Source: Lacibacter sp. H375
GTDB taxonomy: Bacteria; Bacteroidota; Bacteroidia; Chitinophagales; Chitinophagaceae
Direction of reading: 5' to 3'
Length of the DNA stretch: 64,000 bases
Assembly (NCBI RefSeq): GCF_037892425.1
Contig: NZ_JBBKTT010000001.1
Coordinates: 2,666,001-2,730,000 of the forward strand
Shown: in pieces, positions 19,074 to 28,427 of the stretch
Layout of the letters: each line of letters begins with the position of its first letter
How positions within the stretch are numbered: the stretch's first letter is position 1
Translations under genes and position numbers: made by a program
Notes under the pieces: generated by a model
What the model was told of the DNA's origin: nothing
What the model saw: the letters and a program-made list of their open reading frames with translations, nothing else
Database searches by the model: none

Positions 19074-19970
19074 TTGCAGTATCCAAAAGGAAAGCTGATC
19101 GCTATCGGCGGTGCAGAAGATAAAGGGACCGATCTTGAAGCGGGAGAAATAAACCGCAATAATCTTAACTTTTTTGAGCTGGGTATTCTCAGGCGGGTGG
19201 TGGAAGAAGCCGGTGGTATTGATGCCCGTATTGAAGTAATAACAACTGCTTCAACTATTCCATACGAAGTAGGGGATAATTACATGAATGCATTTGGAAA
19301 GATCGGCTGCACCAATATTGGCGTGCTGCATATCCGCAACAGGCAGGATACAGCTAATTCTGAATATCTTGAACGTATCAAAATCTGCAATGCAGTGATG
19401 TTCTCTGGTGGTAATCAAATGCGTTTAAGCGTAACCGATGGAGGAACAGAGTTTTTAGCCATTTTGAAAAAGCGTTACCAGGAGGAAGCCGGTTTTGTGA
19501 TTGCTGGCACGTCTGCAGGTGCAATGGCTATGAGCAAAACAATGATCTATGAAGGAAATGCTGCACGTGCTTATTTGAAAGGCGAAGTAAAAATGACTGC
19601 AGGCTTAGGGTTTATTGATAATGTTATTATTGATAGCCATTTTGAAAAGCGTGGGCGTTTTGTTCGGTTAACGCAAGCTGTTGCAACAAACCCTTCCTGC
19701 ATTGGTATTGGTTTGGGTGAAGATACTGGCATGCTCATCACCGAAGGAAATAAAATGGAAGCAATTGGAAGTGGTTTGGTGATCATCATTGATGGGCATG
19801 ACATGATGCATTCCAATATTGCTGACATTCCCGATGGTAATCCAATCAGTATCGAAAATCTTAGAGTACATTTCTGTGAAAAAGGAAATGGCTACATGGT
19901 AAAAGAGCGTCAGTTTTTAATGGAGGCAAAAGATGGTGCACTCATCAAAAAGCAAGTACACGTAGAATAA
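19074..19970 (+). CDS. cphB: Cyanophycinase
   Basis: 298 residues, S51 peptidase family. It cleaves cyanophycin to beta-Asp-Arg dipeptides. The nucleophile Ser147 sits in the AGTSAGAMAMS elbow; GGAEDK near the N-terminus and SGGNQMRL (111-118) are typical of bacterial intracellular CphB. There is no signal peptide, so it acts in the cytoplasm. The start is a TTG: an in-frame TAA lies only 15 bases upstream and no ATG occurs before the conserved IAIGGAED. It is divergent from cphA, so making and breaking of the polymer are controlled separately. Confidence 0.95.
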   Translation: MQYPKGKLIAIGGAEDKGTDLEAGEINRNNLNFFELGILRRVVEEAGGIDARIEVITTASTIPYEVGDNYMNAFGKIGCTNIGVLHIRNRQDTANSEYLERIKICNAVMFSGGNQMRLSVTDGGTEFLAILKKRYQEEAGFVIAGTSAGAMAMSKTMIYEGNAARAYLKGEVKMTAGLGFIDNVIIDSHFEKRGRFVRLTQAVATNPSCIGIGLGEDTGMLITEGNKMEAIGSGLVIIIDGHDMMHSNIADIPDGNPISIENLRVHFCEKGNGYMVKERQFLMEAKDGALIKKQVHVE

Positions 19971-20008
19971 ATAATTGATCTAGTCAAATCATCGATTCAA
20001 AAAGCTGT

Positions 20009-20674
20009 ATGAAAAAAATAATTCTTTTCGCAATTTCCGTTCTAATGCTTTTGGCATTCACTCGTCAGGATAAAATCAAAGTCATCTTTTTTGGTGATTC
20101 TATAACACAGGCAGGCGTTAATCCCGGCGGATATGTTAAACGCATCGACAGTATGGCACGTGCACAAGGAAAAATGAATTATGATTTTATTGGTGCCGGT
20201 ATTGGTGGTAATAAAATTTACGATCTGTATTTAAGAATGGAAGATGATGTGCTTGCAAAAAATCCAAATGTAGTAGTGCTCTATATTGGGGTAAATGATG
20301 TGTGGCATAAAGCTTCATCAGGTACAGGAACTGATGCTGATAAGTTTGCGAAATTTTACCAGGCAGTGATTGATAAGATCAAAGCAAAAAATGCAAAGAT
20401 CATTTTATGTACACCTGCAGTGATAGGAGAGAAGACCGATGGTAGTAATCAACAAGACGGGGATTTAACAGAGTACAGCAAAATCATTCGTGGACTTGCG
20501 CAAAAGAATGGATTGCCATTGGTGGATCTGCGTAAATCATTTATCGATTACAACAACAAGAACAACAAAGAGAATAAAGATCGTGGCATTTTAACCACTG
20601 ACCGTGTTCATTTAAATGCAATCGGCAACCAATTGGTCGCCGATGAAATATGGAAAGCTATACAGGCACTTTAA
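20009..20674 (+). CDS. SGNH/GDSL-family hydrolase, secreted
   Basis: 221 residues with an N-terminal signal peptide (about 1-18, no lipobox Cys). SGNH blocks: FFGDSIT with nucleophile Ser31, a Gly in block II (GAGIGGNK), YIGVNDVW for block III Asn, and [10 protein letters not shown] for the Asp-x-x-His pair. Esterases, lipases and sugar-acetyl esterases share this fold; the exact substrate is not visible. It follows cphB by 38 bases and may be co-transcribed. Its TAA stop overlaps the tyrS stop on the other strand (shared TTAA). Confidence 0.9.
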   Translation: MKKIILFAISVLMLLAFTRQDKIKVIFFGDSITQAGVNPGGYVKRIDSMARAQGKMNYDFIGAGIGGNKIYDLYLRMEDDVLAKNPNVVVLYIGVNDVWHKASSGTGTDADKFAKFYQAVIDKIKAKNAKIILCTPAVIGEKTDGSNQQDGDLTEYSKIIRGLAQKNGLPLVDLRKSFIDYNNKNNKENKDRGILTTDRVHLNAIGNQLVADEIWKAIQAL

Positions 20675-21948
20675 ACAGCCGATACTAAATAATAATTCTT
20701 CTTTCCTTTTTGTACCAGCAGATATTTTTCATGAAGGAGTAACGAAACGTCGATCTTCATATCGATTGTTTCTACTTTTTTACGGTTGATGCTTACGCCA
20801 CCGCCTTGCACAGTTTTGCGTGCCTCACCTTTGCTTGGGAAAATGGTTGTTTCAGCTAAGAAAGAAACCACATCAATTCCAACTTGTAATTTATCTGCTG
20901 CAAAATCAAACTTCACCACACCTTCCATTCCTTCAAGATCATCAACACTCAGACTTTCCGCTGATGCTGTTTGATTGGCAAATAATTTAGCTGTTGTTTC
21001 AACTGCATTCTTCAGTTCTTCTTCACCATGAACAAATTTTGTTACTTCTTCAGCCAAGCGTTTTTGAAGGATGCGTTTGCCGGGATCGCTATGATGTTCG
21101 CTGATCAAACCATCAACTTCTTCTTTTCTAAGAAATGTGAAGATTTTGATCCATCCTTCAGCATCAGCATCACTTGCATTTAACCAAAACTGGTAAAACT
21201 GGTACGGTGTTGTTTTGGTTGAATCTAACCACACATTACCCTGTTCGGTTTTGCCAAACTTGGTGCCATCTGCTTTTTTGATCAATGGACAAGTGAACGC
21301 AAAGGCTTCTCCATTCACTTTTCTGCGGATGAGTTCCGTGCCGGTGGTGATATTTCCCCACTGATCACTTCCGCCCATCTGGAGTTTGCAATTCTTATTT
21401 TCGTACAACCAATAGAAATCGTAGCCCTGCATCAGCTGGTAAGCAAACTCGGTGTAGCTCAAGCCAACTTCACTTTCAATGCGCTTCTTCACACTATCCT
21501 TCGCCATCATGTAGTTGATGGTAATGTGTTTGCCGGTATCACGCAAAAAATCGATGAATGAAATACTCTTAAACCAATCGTAGTTATTGGCCATTTCAGC
21601 TGCATTGACTTTTGAAGCATCAAAATCAAGGAATTTTTCCAACTGGGCTTTTACACCAGCTATATTTTTGTTGAGCGTTTCTTCATTCAGCAAATTTCTT
21701 TCCTGGCTTTTACCGCTGGGGTCGCCAATCATACCGGTAGCACCGCCCACCAAAGCAATTGGTTTGTGGCCCGCCTTCTGAAAATGAACAAGCAATAAGA
21801 TCGGTACAAGACTGCCAATATGCAGACTATCAGCCGTAGGGTCAAAGCCGATATAAGCCGTAGTCATCTCTTTTTTCAGTTGTTCCTCCGTTCCGGGCAT
21901 GATATCCTGTATCATCCCTCTCCATCGTAATTCGTCGATCAAATGCAT
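20671..21948 (-). CDS. tyrS: Tyrosyl-tRNA synthetase
   Basis: 425 residues from the start at 21948 ([11 protein letters not shown]); the longer open frame runs back through a promoter-like TACTTTTG and is rejected. Class I synthetase: HIGS (43-46) is the HIGH signature, KFGKT (230-234) the KMSKS-type loop, and SDQWGN (194-199) part of the active site. A C-terminal S4-like RNA-binding domain (about 355-425) has [15 protein letters not shown]. It converges on the SGNH hydrolase gene with overlapping stop codons. Confidence 0.95.
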   Translation of the reverse strand: MHLIDELRWRGMIQDIMPGTEEQLKKEMTTAYIGFDPTADSLHIGSLVPILLLVHFQKAGHKPIALVGGATGMIGDPSGKSQERNLLNEETLNKNIAGVKAQLEKFLDFDASKVNAAEMANNYDWFKSISFIDFLRDTGKHITINYMMAKDSVKKRIESEVGLSYTEFAYQLMQGYDFYWLYENKNCKLQMGGSDQWGNITTGTELIRRKVNGEAFAFTCPLIKKADGTKFGKTEQGNVWLDSTKTTPYQFYQFWLNASDADAEGWIKIFTFLRKEEVDGLISEHHSDPGKRILQKRLAEEVTKFVHGEEELKNAVETTAKLFANQTASAESLSVDDLEGMEGVVKFDFAADKLQVGIDVVSFLAETTIFPSKGEARKTVQGGGVSINRKKVETIDMKIDVSLLLHEKYLLVQKGKKNYYLVSAV

Positions 21949-21969
21949 GTTTTTTAGCAATATTTTTCG

Positions 21970-21977
21970 CAAAAGTA
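21970..21977 (-). promoter_or_regulatory. Candidate -7 box for tyrS
   Basis: On the minus strand the sequence TACTTTTG followed by CG fits TAnnTTTG. It sits 21 bases upstream of the chosen ATG, giving a leader of about 15-18 bases, and supports the shorter start. Confidence 0.6.
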
Positions 21978-22061
21978 GGGCAGCGGAGGGCATTTTACTA
22001 AAAAGGAGCAATAAACACTGAAAATCAGCGTTTCGAGAAGCTGGTACTTTCTTAAACAGAG

Positions 22062-22092
22062 TTTGCTTTCGGCAATAGAATGTTTACTTTTG
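22062..22092 (+). promoter_or_regulatory. Bacteroidota-type promoter of the porV-porU2 unit
   Basis: TTTG at 22062-22065, a 19-base spacer, then TACTTTTG at 22085-22092: a full match to the TTTG / TAnnTTTG promoter. It falls over the first possible ATG of the frame (22080), so translation must start further down, at 22170. Confidence 0.75.
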
Positions 22093-22169
22093 TCAATGCC
22101 TTGAGCAGCTTTCGAAAGGAAGTATGTCTCTTTAATAAGAAACTAATTGTTTATCAGAATACTGACCAG

Positions 22170-23288
22170 ATGATAACCCGAGCAACCCTGATCCTATCTG
22201 TTACCCTTTTGTATAGCGCAAACAGCTTTGCGCAAATCCGTATTTATTCCAACGAATTTTTAAATATTGGTGCTGGTTCCCGTGCTTTTGGTATGGGGGG
22301 CGCTCAAGTGGCATCTGTAAGCGATGCTACTGCTGGTTATTGGAATCCTGCAGGATTAACAGCTGTAAAAAATGATCCTTCTCTTTCCTTAATGCATGCT
22401 GAATATTTTGCCGGCATAGGCAAATATGATTTTGGAGCTTTAGCAATTCCTGTTGCAAATAATAAGCGTACGATCGGTCTTTCTTTCTTACGTTTTGCAG
22501 TAGATGATATTCCCAATACACTTTATCTGATCGAGCCTGATGGCAGCGTGAACTATGCCAATCTTCGTTCTTTTTCTTCGGCCGATTATGCAGTGATACT
22601 ATCTGTTGCTCAAAAAATTAAAGAGACTGAAAATAAATCGATGAGCGTGGGTGTAAATGCAAAAGTGATCCATCGTAAAGTTGGAAGTTTTGCAACAGCC
22701 TGGGGGTTTGGTTTAGATGTTGGCTTCCAGATGAAAGGAAAGAACTGGTCGGTTGGTGCTGCTGCAAGAGATATTACTACAACATTCAACGCCTGGTCGT
22801 TTAGTTTTACTGAGAGGGAGAAAGAAGTTTTGTTTCTCACCAATAATGAGATACCTGTTAAATCAACAGAGTTAACAGCCCCACGTTTAGTCATTGGTGG
22901 TGCTTATGATTTTCGATTCAGAAAAAATCTTTCACTAAAAGCTGAAGTAAATCTCGATCTCACGTTTGATGGACAGCGTAATACTGTGATCAGTTCTGAG
23001 GTGATCAATGCCGATCCAAGAATTGGAGCTGAGTTAAATATCAAAGATGTGTTCTTCCTGCGTGGAGGAATTTTTAATTTTCAGAAAACACTGGCTGATG
23101 GTGATACACTTAATCAAAAGAAAGTGTGGATCTATCAACCGGGAGCTGGTGCCGGTTTCAAACTCGGCAATTCTTTTTATGTAGATTATGCATTTACAAA
23201 TCTGGCCAACCAGTCAAATCCGTTATATACACATATAGTATCTCTTCGTCTCGACCTTATGAAGCCTAAAAACCAAAAGAAAAAATAA
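22170..23288 (+). CDS. porV: PorV-family type IX secretion outer-membrane protein
   Basis: 372 residues from the start at 22170, where a signal peptide begins (MITRATLILSVTLL, ending near SFAQ). The more upstream ATG at 22080 overlaps the promoter and is rejected. The mature protein starts with NIGAGSRAFGMGGAQ and SDATAGYWNPAGL, the FadL/PorV-family signature, and continues as a beta-barrel. PorV shuttles T9SS cargo to the sortase PorU at the outer membrane. The next gene, six bases downstream, encodes a PorU-type sortase. It could be a PorV paralogue rather than the main PorV. Confidence 0.88.
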   Translation: MITRATLILSVTLLYSANSFAQIRIYSNEFLNIGAGSRAFGMGGAQVASVSDATAGYWNPAGLTAVKNDPSLSLMHAEYFAGIGKYDFGALAIPVANNKRTIGLSFLRFAVDDIPNTLYLIEPDGSVNYANLRSFSSADYAVILSVAQKIKETENKSMSVGVNAKVIHRKVGSFATAWGFGLDVGFQMKGKNWSVGAAARDITTTFNAWSFSFTEREKEVLFLTNNEIPVKSTELTAPRLVIGGAYDFRFRKNLSLKAEVNLDLTFDGQRNTVISSEVINADPRIGAELNIKDVFFLRGGIFNFQKTLADGDTLNQKKVWIYQPGAGAGFKLGNSFYVDYAFTNLANQSNPLYTHIVSLRLDLMKPKNQKKK

Positions 23289-23294
23289 CTAGCA

Positions 23295-26200
23295 ATGAAA
23301 CGCTTTTTACTCTCCGTTACCATATTGCTTTGTGCAGTTGCAAGTATTACCGCTCAGTCGTATATGAATGAGTGGATTGATTTTAATAAAACCTATTACA
23401 AGTTTAAAGTTGGCGCAACAGGCGTTTATCGTATATCGCAGGCTCAGTTAAGTGTAATGGGCATTGCCAATGCAGATGCATCGCATTTCCAATTGTGGCG
23501 TAATGGCCAGCAGGTGCCGGTTTATACATCTGCTGCAAGCGGAACATTACCAGCAAATGGGTTCATAGAGTTCTGGGGGCAAGTGAATGACGGTAAATGG
23601 GAAAAACGAATGTATCTCGATCCGGGATACCAAATCAACGATAACTGGAGTTTGTACACAGATACATCTTCTTATTTTCTCACTGTAAATACAACGACTG
23701 CACAGAATAAGCGATTTGTTGAAACCCCAAATGATCTCTCCTCTGGATTGCCGGCAGAGCCCTATTTTACCCATAAAGCTTCACTTTATTATCGCAATAA
23801 TTTGAATCTTGGTTTTGCGGCTGTTGTTGGGAGTTATGTTTACTCATCTTCATTTGACAGAGGTGAAGGTTTTACAAGTGCGGAATTTAGATCAGCTAAC
23901 CCTTTGGTTTCTTCACAAACAAATTTATATGTTGCGCCTTCAGGTCCAAATGCAAAACTAAAATTTTCAGCTGTTGGCAGGGCATTAAATATCCGTACAG
24001 TTCAGGCTTATATCAATGGAACGTTAGTTGCTGATCGTGAAATGAATTATTTCAATTCAATTATTGATGAAAATGCGAATAATATTCCTCTTTCACTAAT
24101 TTCCGGCAATACTGCAAATGTTGAGTTTCGTGTGAATGTTCTTGATCCGGCAGCTGTGGCAACAGACCGGATTGTTGTAGGGATGTATGAATTAAGCTAT
24201 CCAAGACAATTTAATTTTGGTGGTCAAACAAATTTTGAGTTTGACTTACCCGCCAGTGCAACAGGCAACAATCTAATTATTGATAATTTTAATTTTGGAG
24301 GTTCTATTCCTCCTGTGATGTACGATCTTACAAATGGTCTTCGCATAACAGCAAGTATTGTTTCTCCAACACAGATACGAGTTGTATTACCTGCTTCTGC
24401 TTCTGATCGAAAACTTGTACTTGTAAGCCAGGATGGAGGGAATATCCGGTCTGTATCAAGTTTCATTTCACGCAATTTTACCAATTACGCATTACCAGCC
24501 AACCAAGGAAATTATATTATTATTTCAAACCCTCGCCTGTATTCAGACGCAAATGGAGTGAATCAAGTAGAACAATATCGCTTATATCGTAGTAGCACAA
24601 CTGGCGGCGGTTATAATGCAAAAATTTATGATGTACAGGATATTCTTGATCAGTTTGGATATGGTGTAAAAAACAATGGTTATGCGATCAAAAATTTCCT
24701 CCGCTTTGCATACTCAGGTTTTGCTCAGAGACCTTCTTATTGTTTAATAATTGGGAAAGGAGTTGTTTATACAAACTATCGTGCGGCGGAATCTACTCCA
24801 ACAATCGACCAACTTAATTTGGTACCAACTTTTGGGAACCCGGCGTCAGATATGTCTCTCGCTTCTGCAGATGGTAGTATTGTTCCCAAAATACCAATAG
24901 GTCGATTGACGGTTGTAAATGGTAACGAGGTTAAGGCCTATCTCGATAAAGTAAAGACTTACGAAACATTTTATAACAGTAATTCCTGTGTTATTAATGA
25001 TGAGTTATGGAAGAAAAACGTTATTCACGTGGCAGGTGCTAATGATTATTTAGGTGAGCAAATTCGGTTTTATCTTAATCAATACGGTAACGTATTGAAA
25101 GATACTTCTTTTGGTGCAAGTATTTATTCCTTGCAAAAAACAGGTGTGGCAGCTATTCAAACGATTGCTAGCGCAAATATTACCAGGCTGTTTGAGGAAG
25201 GTTTTTCCCTTCTCACTTATTTTGGGCACTCCTCTCCATCAACACTTGAGTATAATTTATCTGACCCCACAAGCTATCCGTCAATTGGCAAGTATCCCAT
25301 TCTTTTGGTGAATGGATGTCAGGCAGGTAATATGTTTTTATCTGATGCTACAAGGCTTACTGGAAACATGATCATTACGGAGAAATGGGTATTGACTCCC
25401 AATAGGGGTTCTGTTGCATTTATTGCATCAACACACTTAGGGATAGTTAACTACCTGCATATCTATAGCGAAGAATTTTATAACCAGTTGTCTAAAACAG
25501 ATGGTTATGGTGAGTCAATAGGCAGAATAATGGCGAACGTGAACGATACTTTATCACGAACTTATTCTTTTAATGACTTCTATGTTCGTATGCACATGGA
25601 GGAAATTACCCTACATGGCGATCCTGCAATTCGTTTCTATAGTCAGAGAAAAGCAGATTATGCTATTGAAGCTCCAATGGTAAAAATTGCTCCCGAGTTT
25701 ATTTCAATTGCAGAAACAAAGTTCGATGCAAACATTAAAATTGTCAATATCGGGAAAGCAACCGAGGATTCAGTACGTATAAAAATTACGAGAATATTTC
25801 CCAGCGGTAATTCAACTGTGGTTTATGATCAAAAAAATAGACGGGTGCCTTACGCCGATTCAATACTTCTGCAATTGCCTATCGATCCTTTCCGGGATAA
25901 AGGAGCCAATAAGCTCAAGGTAGAAATCGACCCTGATAACCTTATAGAAGAATCCTGTGAAACAAATAATACAGTTACCAAAGAATTCTTCATTTTCGAA
26001 GATGAGTTAAGACCTGTTTATCCATTTAATTACTCCATTATCAACAAACAGAATATTACCTTCTATGCTTCAACGGCTAACCCGTTAGGCACATCAAGAA
26101 AATATTATTTCGAATTGGATTCCACACAGAAATTCAATTCAGGCTTGCGAAAAGCCGACTCGGTTACCTCGATTGGAGGATCAATTTCATTTAAACCAAC

Positions 26201-28358
26201 AGGGTTTACCTTCACAGATAGTACAGTCTATTACTGGCGTGTGGGTATGAGACCTGAAGCAAATTCTGGTATACTTTGGAATGATTTCAGTTTTGTATAT
26301 ATACCGGGTTCAGAAACTGGGTTTAATCAATCTCATTTCTTTCAGCATAAACAAAGTGCATATAAGTATTTGGTGCTTGATCCTGCAACTCGTTTGATGA
26401 CCTTTGACTCAACAATCAGAAAGGTGCAAATCAGAACAGGAATTCATCCATTTCACATTGAGGCAAGCATTGATGTAGCAATAGATTTCACCAATATTGA
26501 GCGATACGGTTGTCGTTATGGATCATTTCAAATTTATGTCTTTGATGGGAAAACACTGGAACCTATGCGTAACACGTTTGGAGGCGCACCAGGTTTATAT
26601 AACAGTTTGGCCACTTGTGGCGAAGCTCCACGTATTTTCTTTGAGTATTCATATACACAGCAGACATCAAGAATAAATGCCATCAACTTCCTTAAGAATA
26701 TTGTCAAGGATGGCGATTATGTTGTCGTTACAAATCTTGGCTCAAATCAACTCGGAATAACTGATACAGCCGCTCTTAAATCCGATGAATCTGTTTTGGG
26801 TGTTGGTAATTCGCTTTATCATACATTAAAAAATGCAGGGTTTACAGAAATTGATAATTTCAAGAGTAACCTTCCAATGATATTTGCCTATAAGAAAAAC
26901 AACCCAATGTTTATTCCTCAGCAAAAAATTGGCTTGGTGAACGAAGCAATTAGTGATGTACTTGAAGTACCTGGCTATTTCACATCAGGCGCCGTTGAGT
27001 CGCCTTGGTTTGGACCAGCAAAAACATGGAAAGATCTGAAATGGAAAGGATATCCTCTTGAAACATCACCTATAACAGACACTACGAGTCTTGACATCAT
27101 CGGGAAAACAAGCACAGGAATTGAAGTGCTCTTGTCAACAATTACTGAAGCAAGAGATACAAGTCTGTCGTTTATTAATCCTTTAGCATTCCCTTATCTT
27201 AAATTGCGTTTGAATAATAAAGACGATAAGAAAATTACGCCTTACCAACTAAGCAAATGGAAGTTGTATGCAGATTACGTACCGGAAGGAGCCATTGCTC
27301 CTAACGTAGCATTCAGTTTTAAAGATACTCTTGAATTAGGTGAGCCACTTAATTTTGCGATCGCTTTCCGAAACGTAAGTGAAACCGCATTTGACAGCCT
27401 TAAACTGAAGCTGGTTGTAACCAATCAAAATAACGTACCCATTACAATTGACCTTCCTAAAAAGAAACCGTTAGTTTCTGGCGATTCAATTGTTGTGTCG
27501 TATAGATTTGATAGTAAAGATTTTGTTGGCCTCAATACACTCTATCTGATGGTTAATCCGGATGAAGATCAACCAGAGCAATTCCTGTTTAACAACTTTA
27601 TTTTTAAGAGTTTTTACGTTAAGCCAGATAATTATAAGCCATGGCTTGATGTTACTTTCGACGGTTCACATATTCTTAACAGGGATATTGTTTCTTCGAA
27701 ACCGCATATTTTCGTCCAGTTGAAAGATGACAGCCGCTTTCTTGCGTTGGATGATACAACGGGTATGAAAATACAGATACGTTATCCTGATAATACTTTA
27801 CGTGACTATAAGCCGCAGTCAGATTCAGTGAAGTTTACACCTGCGAATCTTACAACAGGAAATAATTCTGCAACAATTGATCTGTATCCGAAATTTATGC
27901 AGGATGGAGAATATGAACTGATTGTAACGGGTATGGATAAGAGTGGAAATAAAGCCGGAGAGTTGGAATACAAAGTGTCATTCCAGGTGATCAATAAACC
28001 AATGATCTCAAATCTGCTGAACTATCCTAATCCATTTACAACATCTACCGCTTTTGTATTTACCATTACGGGCTCAGAAATCCCTCAGAATATGCGTATC
28101 CAAATCCTGACGATCACTGGTAAAGTTGTAAGAGAAATAACAAAAGCAGAGCTCGGTACACTTAGAGTGGGAAGAAATATTACAGATTTTAAATGGGATG
28201 GAACTGACCAGTTTGGCAATAAACTGGCAAATGGTATTTACCTCTACAGAGTTATTACGAACCACAACGGTAAGGCGTTGGATAAATACAAGGCGGAAGG
28301 CGATAACACAGATCAGTATTTTAACAAAGGGTATGGTAAAATGTACCTGATGCGTTAA
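23295..28358 (+). CDS. Giant PorU-type (PorU2-like) T9SS sortase, C25 gingipain-fold peptidase
   Basis: 1687 residues, clearly longer than classic PorU (about 1100-1200). A signal peptide (1-20) is followed by beta-rich regions and a caspase-like C25 catalytic domain with His645 (YFGHSSPS) and Cys675 (LVNGCQAGN). Then come CARDB-like domains (about 790-890, EIDPDNLIEESCETNN; and again around 1340-1430) and a FlgD-Ig-like C-terminal module (about 1580-1687; NYPNPFTTST, WDGTDQFGNKLANGIYLYRV). PorU cleaves the C-terminal signal of T9SS cargo and attaches it to surface lipid. Pairing with porV, six bases upstream, supports this. I assign PorU2 by size and domain order, not by database match. Confidence 0.85.
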   Translation: MKRFLLSVTILLCAVASITAQSYMNEWIDFNKTYYKFKVGATGVYRISQAQLSVMGIANADASHFQLWRNGQQVPVYTSAASGTLPANGFIEFWGQVNDGKWEKRMYLDPGYQINDNWSLYTDTSSYFLTVNTTTAQNKRFVETPNDLSSGLPAEPYFTHKASLYYRNNLNLGFAAVVGSYVYSSSFDRGEGFTSAEFRSANPLVSSQTNLYVAPSGPNAKLKFSAVGRALNIRTVQAYINGTLVADREMNYFNSIIDENANNIPLSLISGNTANVEFRVNVLDPAAVATDRIVVGMYELSYPRQFNFGGQTNFEFDLPASATGNNLIIDNFNFGGSIPPVMYDLTNGLRITASIVSPTQIRVVLPASASDRKLVLVSQDGGNIRSVSSFISRNFTNYALPANQGNYIIISNPRLYSDANGVNQVEQYRLYRSSTTGGGYNAKIYDVQDILDQFGYGVKNNGYAIKNFLRFAYSGFAQRPSYCLIIGKGVVYTNYRAAESTPTIDQLNLVPTFGNPASDMSLASADGSIVPKIPIGRLTVVNGNEVKAYLDKVKTYETFYNSNSCVINDELWKKNVIHVAGANDYLGEQIRFYLNQYGNVLKDTSFGASIYSLQKTGVAAIQTIASANITRLFEEGFSLLTYFGHSSPSTLEYNLSDPTSYPSIGKYPILLVNGCQAGNMFLSDATRLTGNMIITEKWVLTPNRGSVAFIASTHLGIVNYLHIYSEEFYNQLSKTDGYGESIGRIMANVNDTLSRTYSFNDFYVRMHMEEITLHGDPAIRFYSQRKADYAIEAPMVKIAPEFISIAETKFDANIKIVNIGKATEDSVRIKITRIFPSGNSTVVYDQKNRRVPYADSILLQLPIDPFRDKGANKLKVEIDPDNLIEESCETNNTVTKEFFIFEDELRPVYPFNYSIINKQNITFYASTANPLGTSRKYYFELDSTQKFNSGLRKADSVTSIGGSISFKPTGFTFTDSTVYYWRVGMRPEANSGILWNDFSFVYIPGSETGFNQSHFFQHKQSAYKYLVLDPATRLMTFDSTIRKVQIRTGIHPFHIEASIDVAIDFTNIERYGCRYGSFQIYVFDGKTLEPMRNTFGGAPGLYNSLATCGEAPRIFFEYSYTQQTSRINAINFLKNIVKDGDYVVVTNLGSNQLGITDTAALKSDESVLGVGNSLYHTLKNAGFTEIDNFKSNLPMIFAYKKNNPMFIPQQKIGLVNEAISDVLEVPGYFTSGAVESPWFGPAKTWKDLKWKGYPLETSPITDTTSLDIIGKTSTGIEVLLSTITEARDTSLSFINPLAFPYLKLRLNNKDDKKITPYQLSKWKLYADYVPEGAIAPNVAFSFKDTLELGEPLNFAIAFRNVSETAFDSLKLKLVVTNQNNVPITIDLPKKKPLVSGDSIVVSYRFDSKDFVGLNTLYLMVNPDEDQPEQFLFNNFIFKSFYVKPDNYKPWLDVTFDGSHILNRDIVSSKPHIFVQLKDDSRFLALDDTTGMKIQIRYPDNTLRDYKPQSDSVKFTPANLTTGNNSATIDLYPKFMQDGEYELIVTGMDKSGNKAGELEYKVSFQVINKPMISNLLNYPNPFTTSTAFVFTITGSEIPQNMRIQILTITGKVVREITKAELGTLRVGRNITDFKWDGTDQFGNKLANGIYLYRVITNHNGKALDKYKAEGDNTDQYFNKGYGKMYLMR

Positions 28359-28380
28359 TAATAATTTTAAATTAAGTTGC

Positions 28381-28412
28381 ACCCGGCAGTAAAATATACC
28401 TGCCGGGTTTTC
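28381..28412 (+). terminator. Terminator after the PorU2-like gene
   Basis: Stem acccggcag (28381-28389) with ctgccgggt (28400-28408), ten-base loop, then TTTTCTTT. It lies 22 bases after the stop. Confidence 0.85.
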
Positions 28413-28427
28413 TTTAGATGAAAGTGT

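Noticed and set aside
22080-22169. Upstream ATG for porV adding 30 residues
   Set aside because: A full TTTG-N19-TACTTTTG promoter covers it, and a proper signal peptide begins at 22170.
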